Shown piece after piece: positions 1 through 6,914 of a stretch of 20,533 nucleotides of DNA. Each line of letters starts with the position of its first letter. The stretch's first letter is position 1. Under the pieces are notes generated by a model, which saw only the letters and a program-made list of their open reading frames with translations, searched no databases and had not been told where the DNA came from. A program made the translations under genes and the position numbers. Origin of the DNA: a bacterium UBP10_UBA1149 (GTDB taxonomy: Bacteria; Desulfobacterota; Binatia; UBA1149); contig DBZX01000044.1 in the NCBI GenBank assembly GCA_002311335.1, positions 16,329 to 36,861 on the forward strand. The letters are read 5' to 3'.

Positions 1-389
1 TCACCGGCGATGCCGATCTCGCGGCCCTGGTCGCGGCCGAGGTCCCCGCGGAGGTCGGACTGGCTTCCTGGGGCATAAGGCCCTGGTCTTTTCGTTTTTA
101 CGCGGATCGTCCCCTTTTCAGAAAGCCGCGGGCAGTCGATTACGAGGCGTTGATCGCGGGGCCCGAACCGCTCCTGCTTCTCAGTAAGGCCTCGGGTATG
201 CGATCCATAGGCGGGGGTTCAGCCGGTGAGTTGCGAGCCTGGCGAAGTAATTTTCGCCACACCCTCTACGCGAATCGAGCTGCCTGGCTTCTTCTGGACG
301 CTGAAAAAACCTCGCCTACTGCGATTTCTCCGAGGCCAGGACGTCGGCCTGTTGCCTTGGTTCGGGCGGTTGTTACCATGAAGCCATGA
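1..389 (+). CDS. C-terminal fragment of a probable ArnT/PMT-like (GT39) membrane glycosyltransferase
   Basis: The third forward frame is open from the window edge to the TGA at 387-389, giving 128 residues of a gene that starts upstream. An internal ATG at 150 only begins partway through this longer frame and is not the real start. The stretch 'SWGIRPWSFRFYADRP' followed by 'DYEALIAGPEPLLLLSK' resembles the soluble tail of GT39-type glycosyltransferases, where a strand with Tyr and Arg (a 'FYxxRP' pattern) follows the last membrane helix. That family moves sugars from polyprenyl-phosphate donors to lipid A, protein or other acceptors on the periplasmic face. No transmembrane segment lies in the visible part, so the assignment rests on this tail pattern and is tentative. 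The stop overlaps the next gene's ATG by 4 bp, implying translational coupling. Confidence 0.5.
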   Translation, partial: TGDADLAALVAAEVPAEVGLASWGIRPWSFRFYADRPLFRKPRAVDYEALIAGPEPLLLLSKASGMRSIGGGSAGELRAWRSNFRHTLYANRAAWLLLDAEKTSPTAISPRPGRRPVALVRAVVTMKP

Positions 390-898
390 AAGTTTTTGTG
401 CGTGCGTCCGGCTTGTCCGTGTTCCTGGCTCTCGGTCTGCTCTGTGCCCTGGCTTTGCCACCCCTCGCAACGGCCGCTAGCGAAGGCCCTGCGGGCGCGG
501 CTGAAAATCAGGATTCTGCCAAACCCAGCACGCTGGCTGCCGATGAGGCCGTCAAGGCCTACCTGCTCGCCATGCAGGAGCATCGTTTCGGTGACGCCTA
601 CGATTATGTCTCCTCCACCTTGAGGGCAGGCAAGGATCGTGACACCTGGGCAAAAGAACAGAAGTACATAGTCGAGTTAGCCGAGGTCAAAATATTTGGT
701 TTCAAGGTCTACCCGGCTCGTGTCTCCGGCGACAAGGCCCGTGTGCCTAACTTACTGAAGTCTCAAGATAAATTCCTGAACCAACTGGGGTTGGACGAGC
801 ACGAGCTCTACGATCTCATCAAAGAAGAGGGGGCTTGGCGCATAGATCAGCAGCTGCTTGTGCAGGGTGCTGACCGCCGCGAGTATTTTCCCGATTGA
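386..898 (+). CDS. Exported NTF2/cystatin-like protein (DUF4878-like)
   Basis: This 170-aa protein starts with a clear Sec signal peptide: a Lys/Arg n-region, a hydrophobic core at about residues 10-27, and a likely cut near 'ATA-AS' around residue 31. The mature part (about 50-165) opens with a helix, 'AVKAYLLAMQEHRFGDAYDY', then a short-strand region ending in 'GAWRIDQQLL'. This arrangement is typical of cystatin/NTF2-like DUF4878 domains, small periplasmic or lipid-anchored proteins of mostly unknown role. There is no lipobox Cys, so it is probably soluble in the periplasm. The ATG overlaps the upstream stop (ATGA) and no good Shine-Dalgarno precedes it, so translation is probably coupled to the glycosyltransferase-like gene. 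Family membership is judged from layout only. Confidence 0.7.
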   Translation: MKVFVRASGLSVFLALGLLCALALPPLATAASEGPAGAAENQDSAKPSTLAADEAVKAYLLAMQEHRFGDAYDYVSSTLRAGKDRDTWAKEQKYIVELAEVKIFGFKVYPARVSGDKARVPNLLKSQDKFLNQLGLDEHELYDLIKEEGAWRIDQQLLVQGADRREYFPD

Positions 899-941
899 GG
901 GTGAGGCCTGCCGGTTTCACCCGGCTGCCCTGTTCGGACCT

Positions 942-965
942 GCGGCGACTGTCGCCGCTGGCGGC
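942..965. repeat. GC-rich inverted repeat with alternative pairing arms
   Basis: GCGGCGAC at 942-949 is followed by one base and its exact reverse complement GTCGCCGC at 951-958. The second arm's GCCGC (954-958) can instead pair with GCGGC at 961-965. No T-run follows, so it is not a standard intrinsic terminator. It may be a hairpin at the 3' end of the upstream transcript. A smaller hairpin (GCCGG at 910-914, CCGGC at 921-925) sits just before it. Confidence 0.55.
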
Positions 966-993
966 TACGGCTGGCAGAAAAGCCCGCTTATCC

Positions 994-1022
994 TTGACAC
1001 GGCGGCCTCAGGCCGATAAATG
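994..1022 (+). promoter_or_regulatory. Candidate sigma70-type promoter for the YCF48-lipoprotein/RND unit
   Basis: A perfect -35 TTGACA lies at 994-999. A weak -10 candidate TAAATG lies at 1017-1022 after a 17-bp spacer. The spacer contains the dyad GGCCT-C-AGGCC (1004-1014), which could be an operator or coincidence. The site is about 80 bp upstream of the 1103 start codon in the only sizeable gap ahead of this two-gene unit. Confidence 0.4.
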
Positions 1023-1041
1023 GGGACGTTCTCGACTGCTG

Positions 1042-1053
1042 GGAGTCGACTCC
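1042..1053. promoter_or_regulatory. 12-bp perfect palindrome, possible operator
   Basis: GGAGTCGACTCC is a perfect 12-bp palindrome. It begins about 20 bp downstream of the candidate -10, so it would lie just after the transcription start. A dimeric repressor could bind there, or it could form a small hairpin in the 5' leader. No regulator gene is nearby. Confidence 0.35.
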
Positions 1054-1102
1054 TCAACGATACAGCTTCGTGCACCCACCCGTCTTTTGATAGGAGATTT
1101 TC

Positions 1103-2416
1103 ATGCTGATTGATCACCCGTTTTTCCGGGCCGTCTCTGCGCAGACGGCTTCATTCCGGGCAGCCTCTAAGAGGGCTGTTGTATTACCGGCTCTGCGCCT
1201 GGGCCTTTTCATGGTCGCCGCGATGGTCGCGGCCGGCTGCCACGGCTCGGGGGATTTCGAGCCGCTGGGAAACCAGAAGATCTACGTCTCTGACAAGTTC
1301 TTCGATGTGGCCGTTCTCGACGAACAAAACGTTTTTGTCGTGGGCTACGGCGGCAAGATACTCTCGAGCTCCAACGGGGGCATTAGCTGGGAGATTATCG
1401 ATTCGGGCACCGACAGCGGCCTGTTCAGCATAAGTTTTTCCGATGACAAGAACGGTTGGATAGTCGGCCAGGAGGGCATGATCCTTCGAACTGTGGACGG
1501 CGGTAAAAGCTGGACACGGCAGACCCCGGAGATTTTTACCACCGTCGACTGCCGCGACCCCGAGTTCCGCGAGAGTGTCTACGACGAGTGCCGGTTGGAG
1601 AAAGACGCGGCGGCCGAGATCCTGCGCAGCCTTGGCAGCAAGAATCTTGATACTCCCGAGGTCGAAGAGGTACGCCTCACCCGTGAGTGCCGACAGTTCG
1701 CTTCCGAAGAGTGCCCCCAGGGCTACCTCTTTGCGGTACAGGCGCTGGACGCGGACACGGCGGTCGCCATAGGTGACCGGTCCGTCTTCATGCGCACCGA
1801 TGACGGGGGTGCCAACTGGAACGTTCAGACCCTCACTGCTTTGAACACCGACATCGACCCTAACTGGGCTATCGTGTTCGAGGATCCGGTTCTCTACGAT
1901 GTCGAGTTTACCGACGACCAGAACGGTTTCGTCGTGGGCGAGTTTGGTAAGATTTACCAGACGGACGATGGTGGGAATACCTGGATGGAACGCCAGCAGA
2001 GCCTGATGGACGAAACTATTTTTGACATCATGGACTTGCCCACCTTGTTCGACATTGAGATCGCTGCCGACGGCAAGAGCGGTGTCGTGGTCGGCCTGGA
2101 CGGCCGCGTCGGAATGTCCAGCGACGGTGGTAAGACCTGGGGCTTCGTGCCCCACGGAGTCAGTGAATACGTGGATCCTTTCTATTCCGGCACCGTGCTG
2201 GGAGACGGGACAGTCTGGGCGGTCGGCTCCTCGGGCCAGGTCGTGAAGACAGAGGACGACGGAACGCTCGCAAGGGGAAGCTTCGGCACGGCAATCAACA
2301 GCTGGGTGCGCCGGATACGCTTTATCGACAACGAAAATGGCTGGGTGGTCGGTGGATTCGGCCTCATCATGAACACGACCGACGGCGGCAAGACCTGGTA
2401 CCGCCGCATGGGCTAG
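1103..2416 (+). CDS. YCF48/BNR-type beta-propeller lipoprotein
   Basis: This 437-aa protein has a good ribosome site (AGGAGA at 1091-1096) ahead of its ATG. A long n-region leads to a hydrophobic segment (about 27-44) and the lipobox 'VAAGC' with Cys46, so it should be a lipoprotein. Seven repeats of the form 'NGWIVGxxGxIxxTxDGGxxW' start near residues 66, 108, 209, 264, 315, 361 and 403. They match YCF48/HCF136-like seven-bladed propellers, in plants and cyanobacteria photosystem II assembly factors and in other bacteria proteins of unclear role. Between repeats 2 and 3 lies a charged insertion of about 68 residues with Cys150, Cys163, Cys196 and Cys204, probably a disulfide-held helical subdomain. 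Thirteen bases separate it from the RND transporter gene, so the two products probably act together at the cell envelope. The role as an accessory subunit is inference. Confidence 0.85.
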   Translation: MLIDHPFFRAVSAQTASFRAASKRAVVLPALRLGLFMVAAMVAAGCHGSGDFEPLGNQKIYVSDKFFDVAVLDEQNVFVVGYGGKILSSSNGGISWEIIDSGTDSGLFSISFSDDKNGWIVGQEGMILRTVDGGKSWTRQTPEIFTTVDCRDPEFRESVYDECRLEKDAAAEILRSLGSKNLDTPEVEEVRLTRECRQFASEECPQGYLFAVQALDADTAVAIGDRSVFMRTDDGGANWNVQTLTALNTDIDPNWAIVFEDPVLYDVEFTDDQNGFVVGEFGKIYQTDDGGNTWMERQQSLMDETIFDIMDLPTLFDIEIAADGKSGVVVGLDGRVGMSSDGGKTWGFVPHGVSEYVDPFYSGTVLGDGTVWAVGSSGQVVKTEDDGTLARGSFGTAINSWVRRIRFIDNENGWVVGGFGLIMNTTDGGKTWYRRMG

Positions 2417-2429
2417 GGGACTGACCTGA

Positions 2430-5096
2430 ATGAGTCGCGAAAACAAGAAATCACTTTACCTGCTCGGCGAAATTCTCATACGCTCTCGCGTTCCCGTGAC
2501 CATCGCGGTCGTGGTGGTGACCGCCTTCTTCGGCTGGCGTGCTACCAACCTGTCGATGATCACGAGTTTCGGTGACCTGCTTCCGCAGTCGCACGAGTTC
2601 ATCAAGATTCACAATAAATACTCGAAGAACTTCGGTGGTGCCAACAACATCATGCTGATGTTCGAGAAAGAAGACTCGGACATCTTCAACGTTGAGAACC
2701 TCGGCCAGATCTACTTGATTACCGAGGAAGTGGACAAGATCTACGGGGTCAACCACAACCAGATTGACTCCATCGGCCATCGCACCACCCGTCACCTGGC
2801 GGTGGCAGCCGGCGGAACGATGCGATCTGAGCCTGTCATGATCGGCATGCCGCGCACCAAGGAAGAAGCGACCGACATCAAGCGGATCGTCCACAACTCC
2901 GAAAACATATACGGCATACTTGTCTCGCTGGACGACCGAGCTGCGATTGTAAGGGCTAACTTTATCGAGGGAAGGCTCGATTACCGTCGCATCTTCGACG
3001 AGATGAACGAGCGCGTCATCCGTCCACACAAGGAAGGCTGGGTAGGCGCGCAGCTCGTAGACGTAGACCCTGACAGGGCCGCGGCTCACCACGTAGAGCC
3101 CGGTACCGGCGTCCTCGTGAAGAAGTTCTTTCCTGGGTCCGTGGCCGAAAGCTCGGGCCTGCAACTGGGTGACGTCATTGTCTCGGTCAACGGGGACACG
3201 GCTCACCATCGCTGGCAGATCGGCAACGCGGTTGCCGACGCTGTAGGCAATGGCGTGCAGCTCGGGGTCCTGCGCGGAGAGGAAGAACTCTCGGTCAACC
3301 TGGTCGGAGGGGGCTCTGACATCCAGATATGGGTCGCGGGCGAGCCGCGGCTGTACGGCTGGGTCTACCACTACTCAAACGAAATATTCTGGATCTTCAT
3401 CGCGGCGACCATGTTCGTCTGGATCCTGCTCTACCTGTACTTCCACGATTGGAGGGGTGCGCTCCGGCCCACCATCACCGGTGTACTGGCGGCGATCTGG
3501 GGACTCGGTTTCATCGACATAATCGGCTTTGCCCTCGATCCATTAGCCTTGGTGATTCCATTCTTTATTACCGCGCGAGCGGTGAGTCACAGCGTGCAGA
3601 TGCACGACCGCTACTACGAGGAATACCGGACTCACAACTTCGACAAGCACGAGGCCATTGTTGCCTCGTTTGCCGAGCTGTTCGTGCCCACGCTGTCGGG
3701 CATTATCACCGATGCACTGGGCGTATTGGTCATCATCCTGGTGCCGATACTCATGCTGCAGAAACTGGCGATCACCGCCTCTTTCTGGATCCTGGCGATC
3801 ACGGTTTCTGAACTGCTGCTAAACCCGATCATCTACGACATGCTGGCCGCGCCCGAACGAGACGTGGTCGAGAAGCGCAGCAGGGGCTCTTTCAAGCGCA
3901 TGATCGAGAGCTTCGCCTCGGCCGTGCTGAGCAAACGCGGACAGGTGGTTACCCTGGTTTTCTGGGTGGCGCTGTCATTGGTCTGCGCGACGCAGTGGAC
4001 CAAGCTGGTCATCGGTGATCCGAGTTCGGCCTCGCCGTTGCTGCACCTGGACTCTCCCTATAACGCTTCTCACGGCAAGATACAGGGCAAATTCGGCGGC
4101 GTGGAGCCGCTGATCGTAGTCGCTGAGGGTCGCGATAAGAACGCCATGAAGGACCCGCAGGCGCTGCACACCATGGAGAAGTTCCAGCGCTTCCTCGAGC
4201 GCGACCCGGGCGTGGGCTACAGCTTTTCGCTCGCGGACATCATCCGCGCCGTTAACAGCGTCTTCCACGAACTTGAGCCCAAGTGGGGTGTGATACCCAA
4301 CAGCTGGGTCGATATCGGCGGGTTGTTCTTCATATTCTTCTCGGGCTCACCCCCGACGGAGACCGCCAAGTACGTGGAAACGGATTACTCGACCGCGCAC
4401 GTGACCTTCTTCTGCAGGGATCACAAGGGCGAGAACATCACGCGTATTATCCACCGCTGTAACGAGTTCATCGACGCCAACCCCATGAACAAGGCTGCCT
4501 TCAAGCTGGCCGGCGGCTTGATCGGTGTTCTTGCGGCAGCCAACCAGGAGTTGCTGAAGAACGACGTGATGATGAACGCACTGGGTTTCGGCACGATTTT
4601 CATCGTACTGTTGTTCACTTACCGTTCGTTCGTGTCGGGCATCATCATGTTGCTGCCGCTTATCGCGTCCAACTTCGTCATCAACGCTTACATGGGCGCG
4701 ATGGGCATGGGTATCAACATCAACACCCTGCCCGTTGTTACGGTGGGCGTCGGCTTCGGCATCGACTATGGCTTGTATATTGTCAGCCGTACGATCGAGT
4801 CGTACCTTGATCTGGAAGACAAGTTTTCGGAGGCGGAAAACGACCAGAGAGTGTGGGAGGCCGTGTATATGGCCGTGACCACGGCCGGCAAGAACGTTAC
4901 CTTCGTGTCGGCCACTATGGTCTTGTCGACCCTGTTCTGGACGGTTTCGAAGATCCGATTCGACGCCGAGATGGGACTTCTGCTAGCGATATGGATGACC
5001 ATCAGCTGGGCGGCGTCGCTTACCCTGCTCCCGGTTGTCATGACCGTGATGAAGCCCAAGTTCATCCAGCGGCGCCCGGTTATCGACGCAGGCTGA
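2430..5096 (+). CDS. RND/MMPL-family transporter with an inserted PDZ domain
   Basis: This 888-aa inner-membrane protein has the two-half layout of COG1033-type RND exporters. There is a single helix at about 21-38, a periplasmic loop, a helix bundle at about 316-470, a second single helix at about 504-522, a second periplasmic loop and a final bundle at about 700-880. Family motifs include 'RAVSHSVQMHDRYYEE' in the first bundle and 'GVGFGIDYGLYIVSR' in the second. Members move lipids or hydrophobic compounds using the proton gradient. The unusual part is residues about 205-294 in the first loop: 'GTGVLVKKFFPGSVAESSGL' followed by 'QLGDVIVSVNG' is a PDZ domain of the HtrA/DegP style. It lies just before the conserved 'AGEPRLYGW' segment of the loop. 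The gene follows the propeller lipoprotein by 13 bp and ends at a strong terminator. The substrate is unknown. Confidence 0.9.
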   Translation: MSRENKKSLYLLGEILIRSRVPVTIAVVVVTAFFGWRATNLSMITSFGDLLPQSHEFIKIHNKYSKNFGGANNIMLMFEKEDSDIFNVENLGQIYLITEEVDKIYGVNHNQIDSIGHRTTRHLAVAAGGTMRSEPVMIGMPRTKEEATDIKRIVHNSENIYGILVSLDDRAAIVRANFIEGRLDYRRIFDEMNERVIRPHKEGWVGAQLVDVDPDRAAAHHVEPGTGVLVKKFFPGSVAESSGLQLGDVIVSVNGDTAHHRWQIGNAVADAVGNGVQLGVLRGEEELSVNLVGGGSDIQIWVAGEPRLYGWVYHYSNEIFWIFIAATMFVWILLYLYFHDWRGALRPTITGVLAAIWGLGFIDIIGFALDPLALVIPFFITARAVSHSVQMHDRYYEEYRTHNFDKHEAIVASFAELFVPTLSGIITDALGVLVIILVPILMLQKLAITASFWILAITVSELLLNPIIYDMLAAPERDVVEKRSRGSFKRMIESFASAVLSKRGQVVTLVFWVALSLVCATQWTKLVIGDPSSASPLLHLDSPYNASHGKIQGKFGGVEPLIVVAEGRDKNAMKDPQALHTMEKFQRFLERDPGVGYSFSLADIIRAVNSVFHELEPKWGVIPNSWVDIGGLFFIFFSGSPPTETAKYVETDYSTAHVTFFCRDHKGENITRIIHRCNEFIDANPMNKAAFKLAGGLIGVLAAANQELLKNDVMMNALGFGTIFIVLLFTYRSFVSGIIMLLPLIASNFVINAYMGAMGMGININTLPVVTVGVGFGIDYGLYIVSRTIESYLDLEDKFSEAENDQRVWEAVYMAVTTAGKNVTFVSATMVLSTLFWTVSKIRFDAEMGLLLAIWMTISWAASLTLLPVVMTVMKPKFIQRRPVIDAG

Positions 5097-5126
5097 CCCT
5101 CGCGGGGGCGGCAGGTGAACCCGGCT

Positions 5127-5167
5127 GGCGGGTCGTGCTCGAGGGCACGGCCCGCCGCTGGCCTTTT
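5127..5167 (+). terminator. Intrinsic-type terminator after the RND transporter
   Basis: The stem is GGCGGG (5127-5132) with CCCGCC (5151-5156), then a G-U type pair, then CGTGC (5134-5138) with GCACG (5145-5149). That is about 12 pairs closed by the 6-nt loop TCGAGG. A TTTT run (5164-5167) follows 7 bases after the stem. The tail is short and offset, so efficiency is uncertain, but the position right after the stop at 5096 fits. Confidence 0.65.
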
Positions 5168-5191
5168 CATTGGCTCGGTGCCCGTTATACT
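5164..5191 (+). promoter_or_regulatory. Candidate sigma70-type promoter for the ABC transporter operon
   Basis: A -35-like TTTTCA (5164-5169) and -10-like TATACT (5186-5191, 5 of 6 consensus bases) are separated by 16 bp. They lie about 40 bp ahead of the GTG start at 5230. A short hairpin CCCGG-TAG-CCGGG (5198-5210) would lie at the start of the leader. The -35 shares its T-run with the upstream terminator. Confidence 0.4.
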
Positions 5192-5229
5192 TGTCTTCCC
5201 GGTAGCCGGGGAAGGTTACAACAGCTCGA

Positions 5230-6171
5230 GTGATAAACGCTGACCACCTCTGCAAGAATTACGGGCCCGTGCGGGCCGTTGACGATATTTCCTTTGATAT
5301 CGCGGCGGGCGATATAGTTGGATTGCTCGGACCCAACGGTTCGGGCAAGACCACCATAATGCGCATGCTCACGGGCTTCTTTGCCCCTACGGCTGGCACT
5401 TGCAGCGTGGCGGGCGTCGACCTGGTAGAAGACTCGATCGGAGCGCGGCGCCACATCGGTTACCTGCCTGAGAACATCGCGCTCTATCCCGATATGAACG
5501 TGCGCGGCTACCTCACCTTCGCTGCACGTACCCGCGACTACGGCGGCAACGTCAAGCAGCGCGTAGACGATGTCATGGAGGAGTGCGGCCTGGCCCACAT
5601 GGCTCGACGCACCATAGGCAAGATGTCCAAGGGCTATCGCCAGCGGGTGGGCATTGCCCAGGCTATAGTGCACGAACCCGAGGTTCTTATTCTCGATGAG
5701 CCCACCGTGGGGCTCGATCCCCGCCAGATTGTCGAGATACGATCCTTGATCCGGCAGCTCGCCGGGCGATCGACCGTTCTGCTGTCCACCCACATCCTGC
5801 CCGAGGTCAGCCTGACCTGTCGGCGGGTGCTCATTCTCGACGAGGGCCGGCTGGTAGCCGAGGACACGGCAGAGGGGCTTGCAAAAAAGACCGAGGGCAA
5901 GCGGGAGGCAGTTCTCCGGCTGAGAGCCGACGCCGCGGAGGCGGAGCGCGTGCTCGGGGCCGTCGACGGGGTGGAGTCGGTTGAGCTCATAGGCACGGAT
6001 TCCGATGGCACGGTTTCCTTGCTGGTGGCAGCTGCGCAAGATGCCGACCTTGTACCCGCGCTGGTACGCGAAGTCAGCGAGCGGGGCTGGCCCCTGTACG
6101 AAGCGACACCGCGCGTGATGAGTCTCGAGGAACTGTTCGTCAAGATACTCGAAGACGGGGCAGGCAGTTGA
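5230..6171 (+). CDS. ABC transporter ATP-binding protein, GldA/NatA-like
   Basis: This 313-aa protein carries the ATPase motifs: Walker A GPNGSGKT (34-41), an ABC signature variant 'MSKGYRQR' (132-139), Walker B 'VLILDEP' (152-158), D-loop 'GLDP' and a switch His in 'LLSTHIL' (184-190). After the ATPase core, about residues 215-313 form the mixed alpha/beta tail common in GldA, CcmA and NatA ATPases of ABC-2 exporters. It should energise the permease encoded next. The start is GTG with only a weak upstream AAGG. The TGA stop overlaps the next gene's TTG by 3 bp. In Bacteroidetes, GldA with GldF and GldG supports gliding. Elsewhere such sets are generic ABC-2 systems of unknown cargo, and nothing here shows gliding. 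Confidence 0.9.
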   Translation: MINADHLCKNYGPVRAVDDISFDIAAGDIVGLLGPNGSGKTTIMRMLTGFFAPTAGTCSVAGVDLVEDSIGARRHIGYLPENIALYPDMNVRGYLTFAARTRDYGGNVKQRVDDVMEECGLAHMARRTIGKMSKGYRQRVGIAQAIVHEPEVLILDEPTVGLDPRQIVEIRSLIRQLAGRSTVLLSTHILPEVSLTCRRVLILDEGRLVAEDTAEGLAKKTEGKREAVLRLRADAAEAERVLGAVDGVESVELIGTDSDGTVSLLVAAAQDADLVPALVREVSERGWPLYEATPRVMSLEELFVKILEDGAGS

Positions 6172-6914
6172 ACAGGTTCACGGCACTACTTCGCCGCGAG
6201 CTGCGCGGATTCTTCGGCTCGCCGCTGGTGTACTTCGTAGCGGCCGTGTTTCTCGCGCTGTCTGGCTACTACTTCTATACCGATCTCAATGCCTTTATCA
6301 CCTTCGGCTTCGGTGACAGCATCGTTGAGCACCTGTGGCAGCGCCTGTTCAACGACATCGTGAGGGTGGTGTTAACGGTCATCCCCCTGGTGACCATGCG
6401 GGTTTATGCCGAGGAGAAACACCTGGGCACGATCGAGCTGCTCTACACTTCGCCGCTGCGAGACGGAGAGATCCTGGCCGCCAAGTACCTGGCGTGCATG
6501 TGCGTGTTCCTGGTTTTGCTGGGTTCAACGGTTCTGTACCCGGCCATGATCTATTACATACAACCCTTCGACCTCTCGCAGCTCAAGGCGGTCTATATCG
6601 GCTTGTTGCTGCTGGTTTCTACGATGGTTCTGATAGGCATTTTCGTCTCTTCCTTGACCCAGACCCAGATCATTGCCGCCATGTTTACTTACGGAGCGGT
6701 GTTGCTGTTGTGGAATCTCAGCTGGAACGAAGCCGCGCTACCCACCGACCTGCTCGGTGTGATTTCCCAGCTCTGCGCTTACGACCACTTTGAGCCCTTT
6801 GCCCGTGGTCTCATAGAGCTTAAACACGTCGCGTACTTTGCCGCGCTGTCGTTGCTGATGATCTTCGGTACTCTGCGCTCGATGGAGTCGCGACAGTGGA
6901 GAGGGCGCCGCTGA
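6168..6914 (+). CDS. ABC-2 type permease, GldF-like
   Basis: This 248-aa membrane protein has about six hydrophobic helices (near 16-34, 60-76, 104-126, 140-163, 170-188 and 222-240). The N-terminal 'FTALLRRELRGFFGSPLVY' and the loop 'VTMRVYAEEKHLGTIELLYT' are typical of ABC-2/GldF permeases: a short cytoplasmic amphipathic helix ahead of TM1, and an EE-containing coupling segment. It would form the membrane channel for the ATPase encoded just upstream. Start is TTG at 6168, overlapping the upstream TGA, which fits coupled translation. The stop at 6912-6914 shares one base with the next ATG. Confidence 0.87.
   Translation: MNRFTALLRRELRGFFGSPLVYFVAAVFLALSGYYFYTDLNAFITFGFGDSIVEHLWQRLFNDIVRVVLTVIPLVTMRVYAEEKHLGTIELLYTSPLRDGEILAAKYLACMCVFLVLLGSTVLYPAMIYYIQPFDLSQLKAVYIGLLLLVSTMVLIGIFVSSLTQTQIIAAMFTYGAVLLLWNLSWNEAALPTDLLGVISQLCAYDHFEPFARGLIELKHVAYFAALSLLMIFGTLRSMESRQWRGRR

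Noticed and set aside
942..958. Inverted repeat considered as an intrinsic terminator
   Set aside because: No T-run follows the stem.
895..1113. 72-codon plus-strand frame in the gap before the propeller gene
   Set aside because: Arg-rich, no ribosome site, runs over the promoter and palindromes and overlaps the 1103 start.
1184..2446. Long minus-strand frame of 420 codons opposite the propeller lipoprotein
   Set aside because: Lies antisense to a well-supported gene with clear repeats and a ribosome site; typical mirror frame of GC-rich DNA, with no recognisable domain.
2451..3371. Minus-strand frame of 306 codons opposite the RND transporter
   Set aside because: Antisense to a clear transporter gene; no signal, domain or ribosome site.
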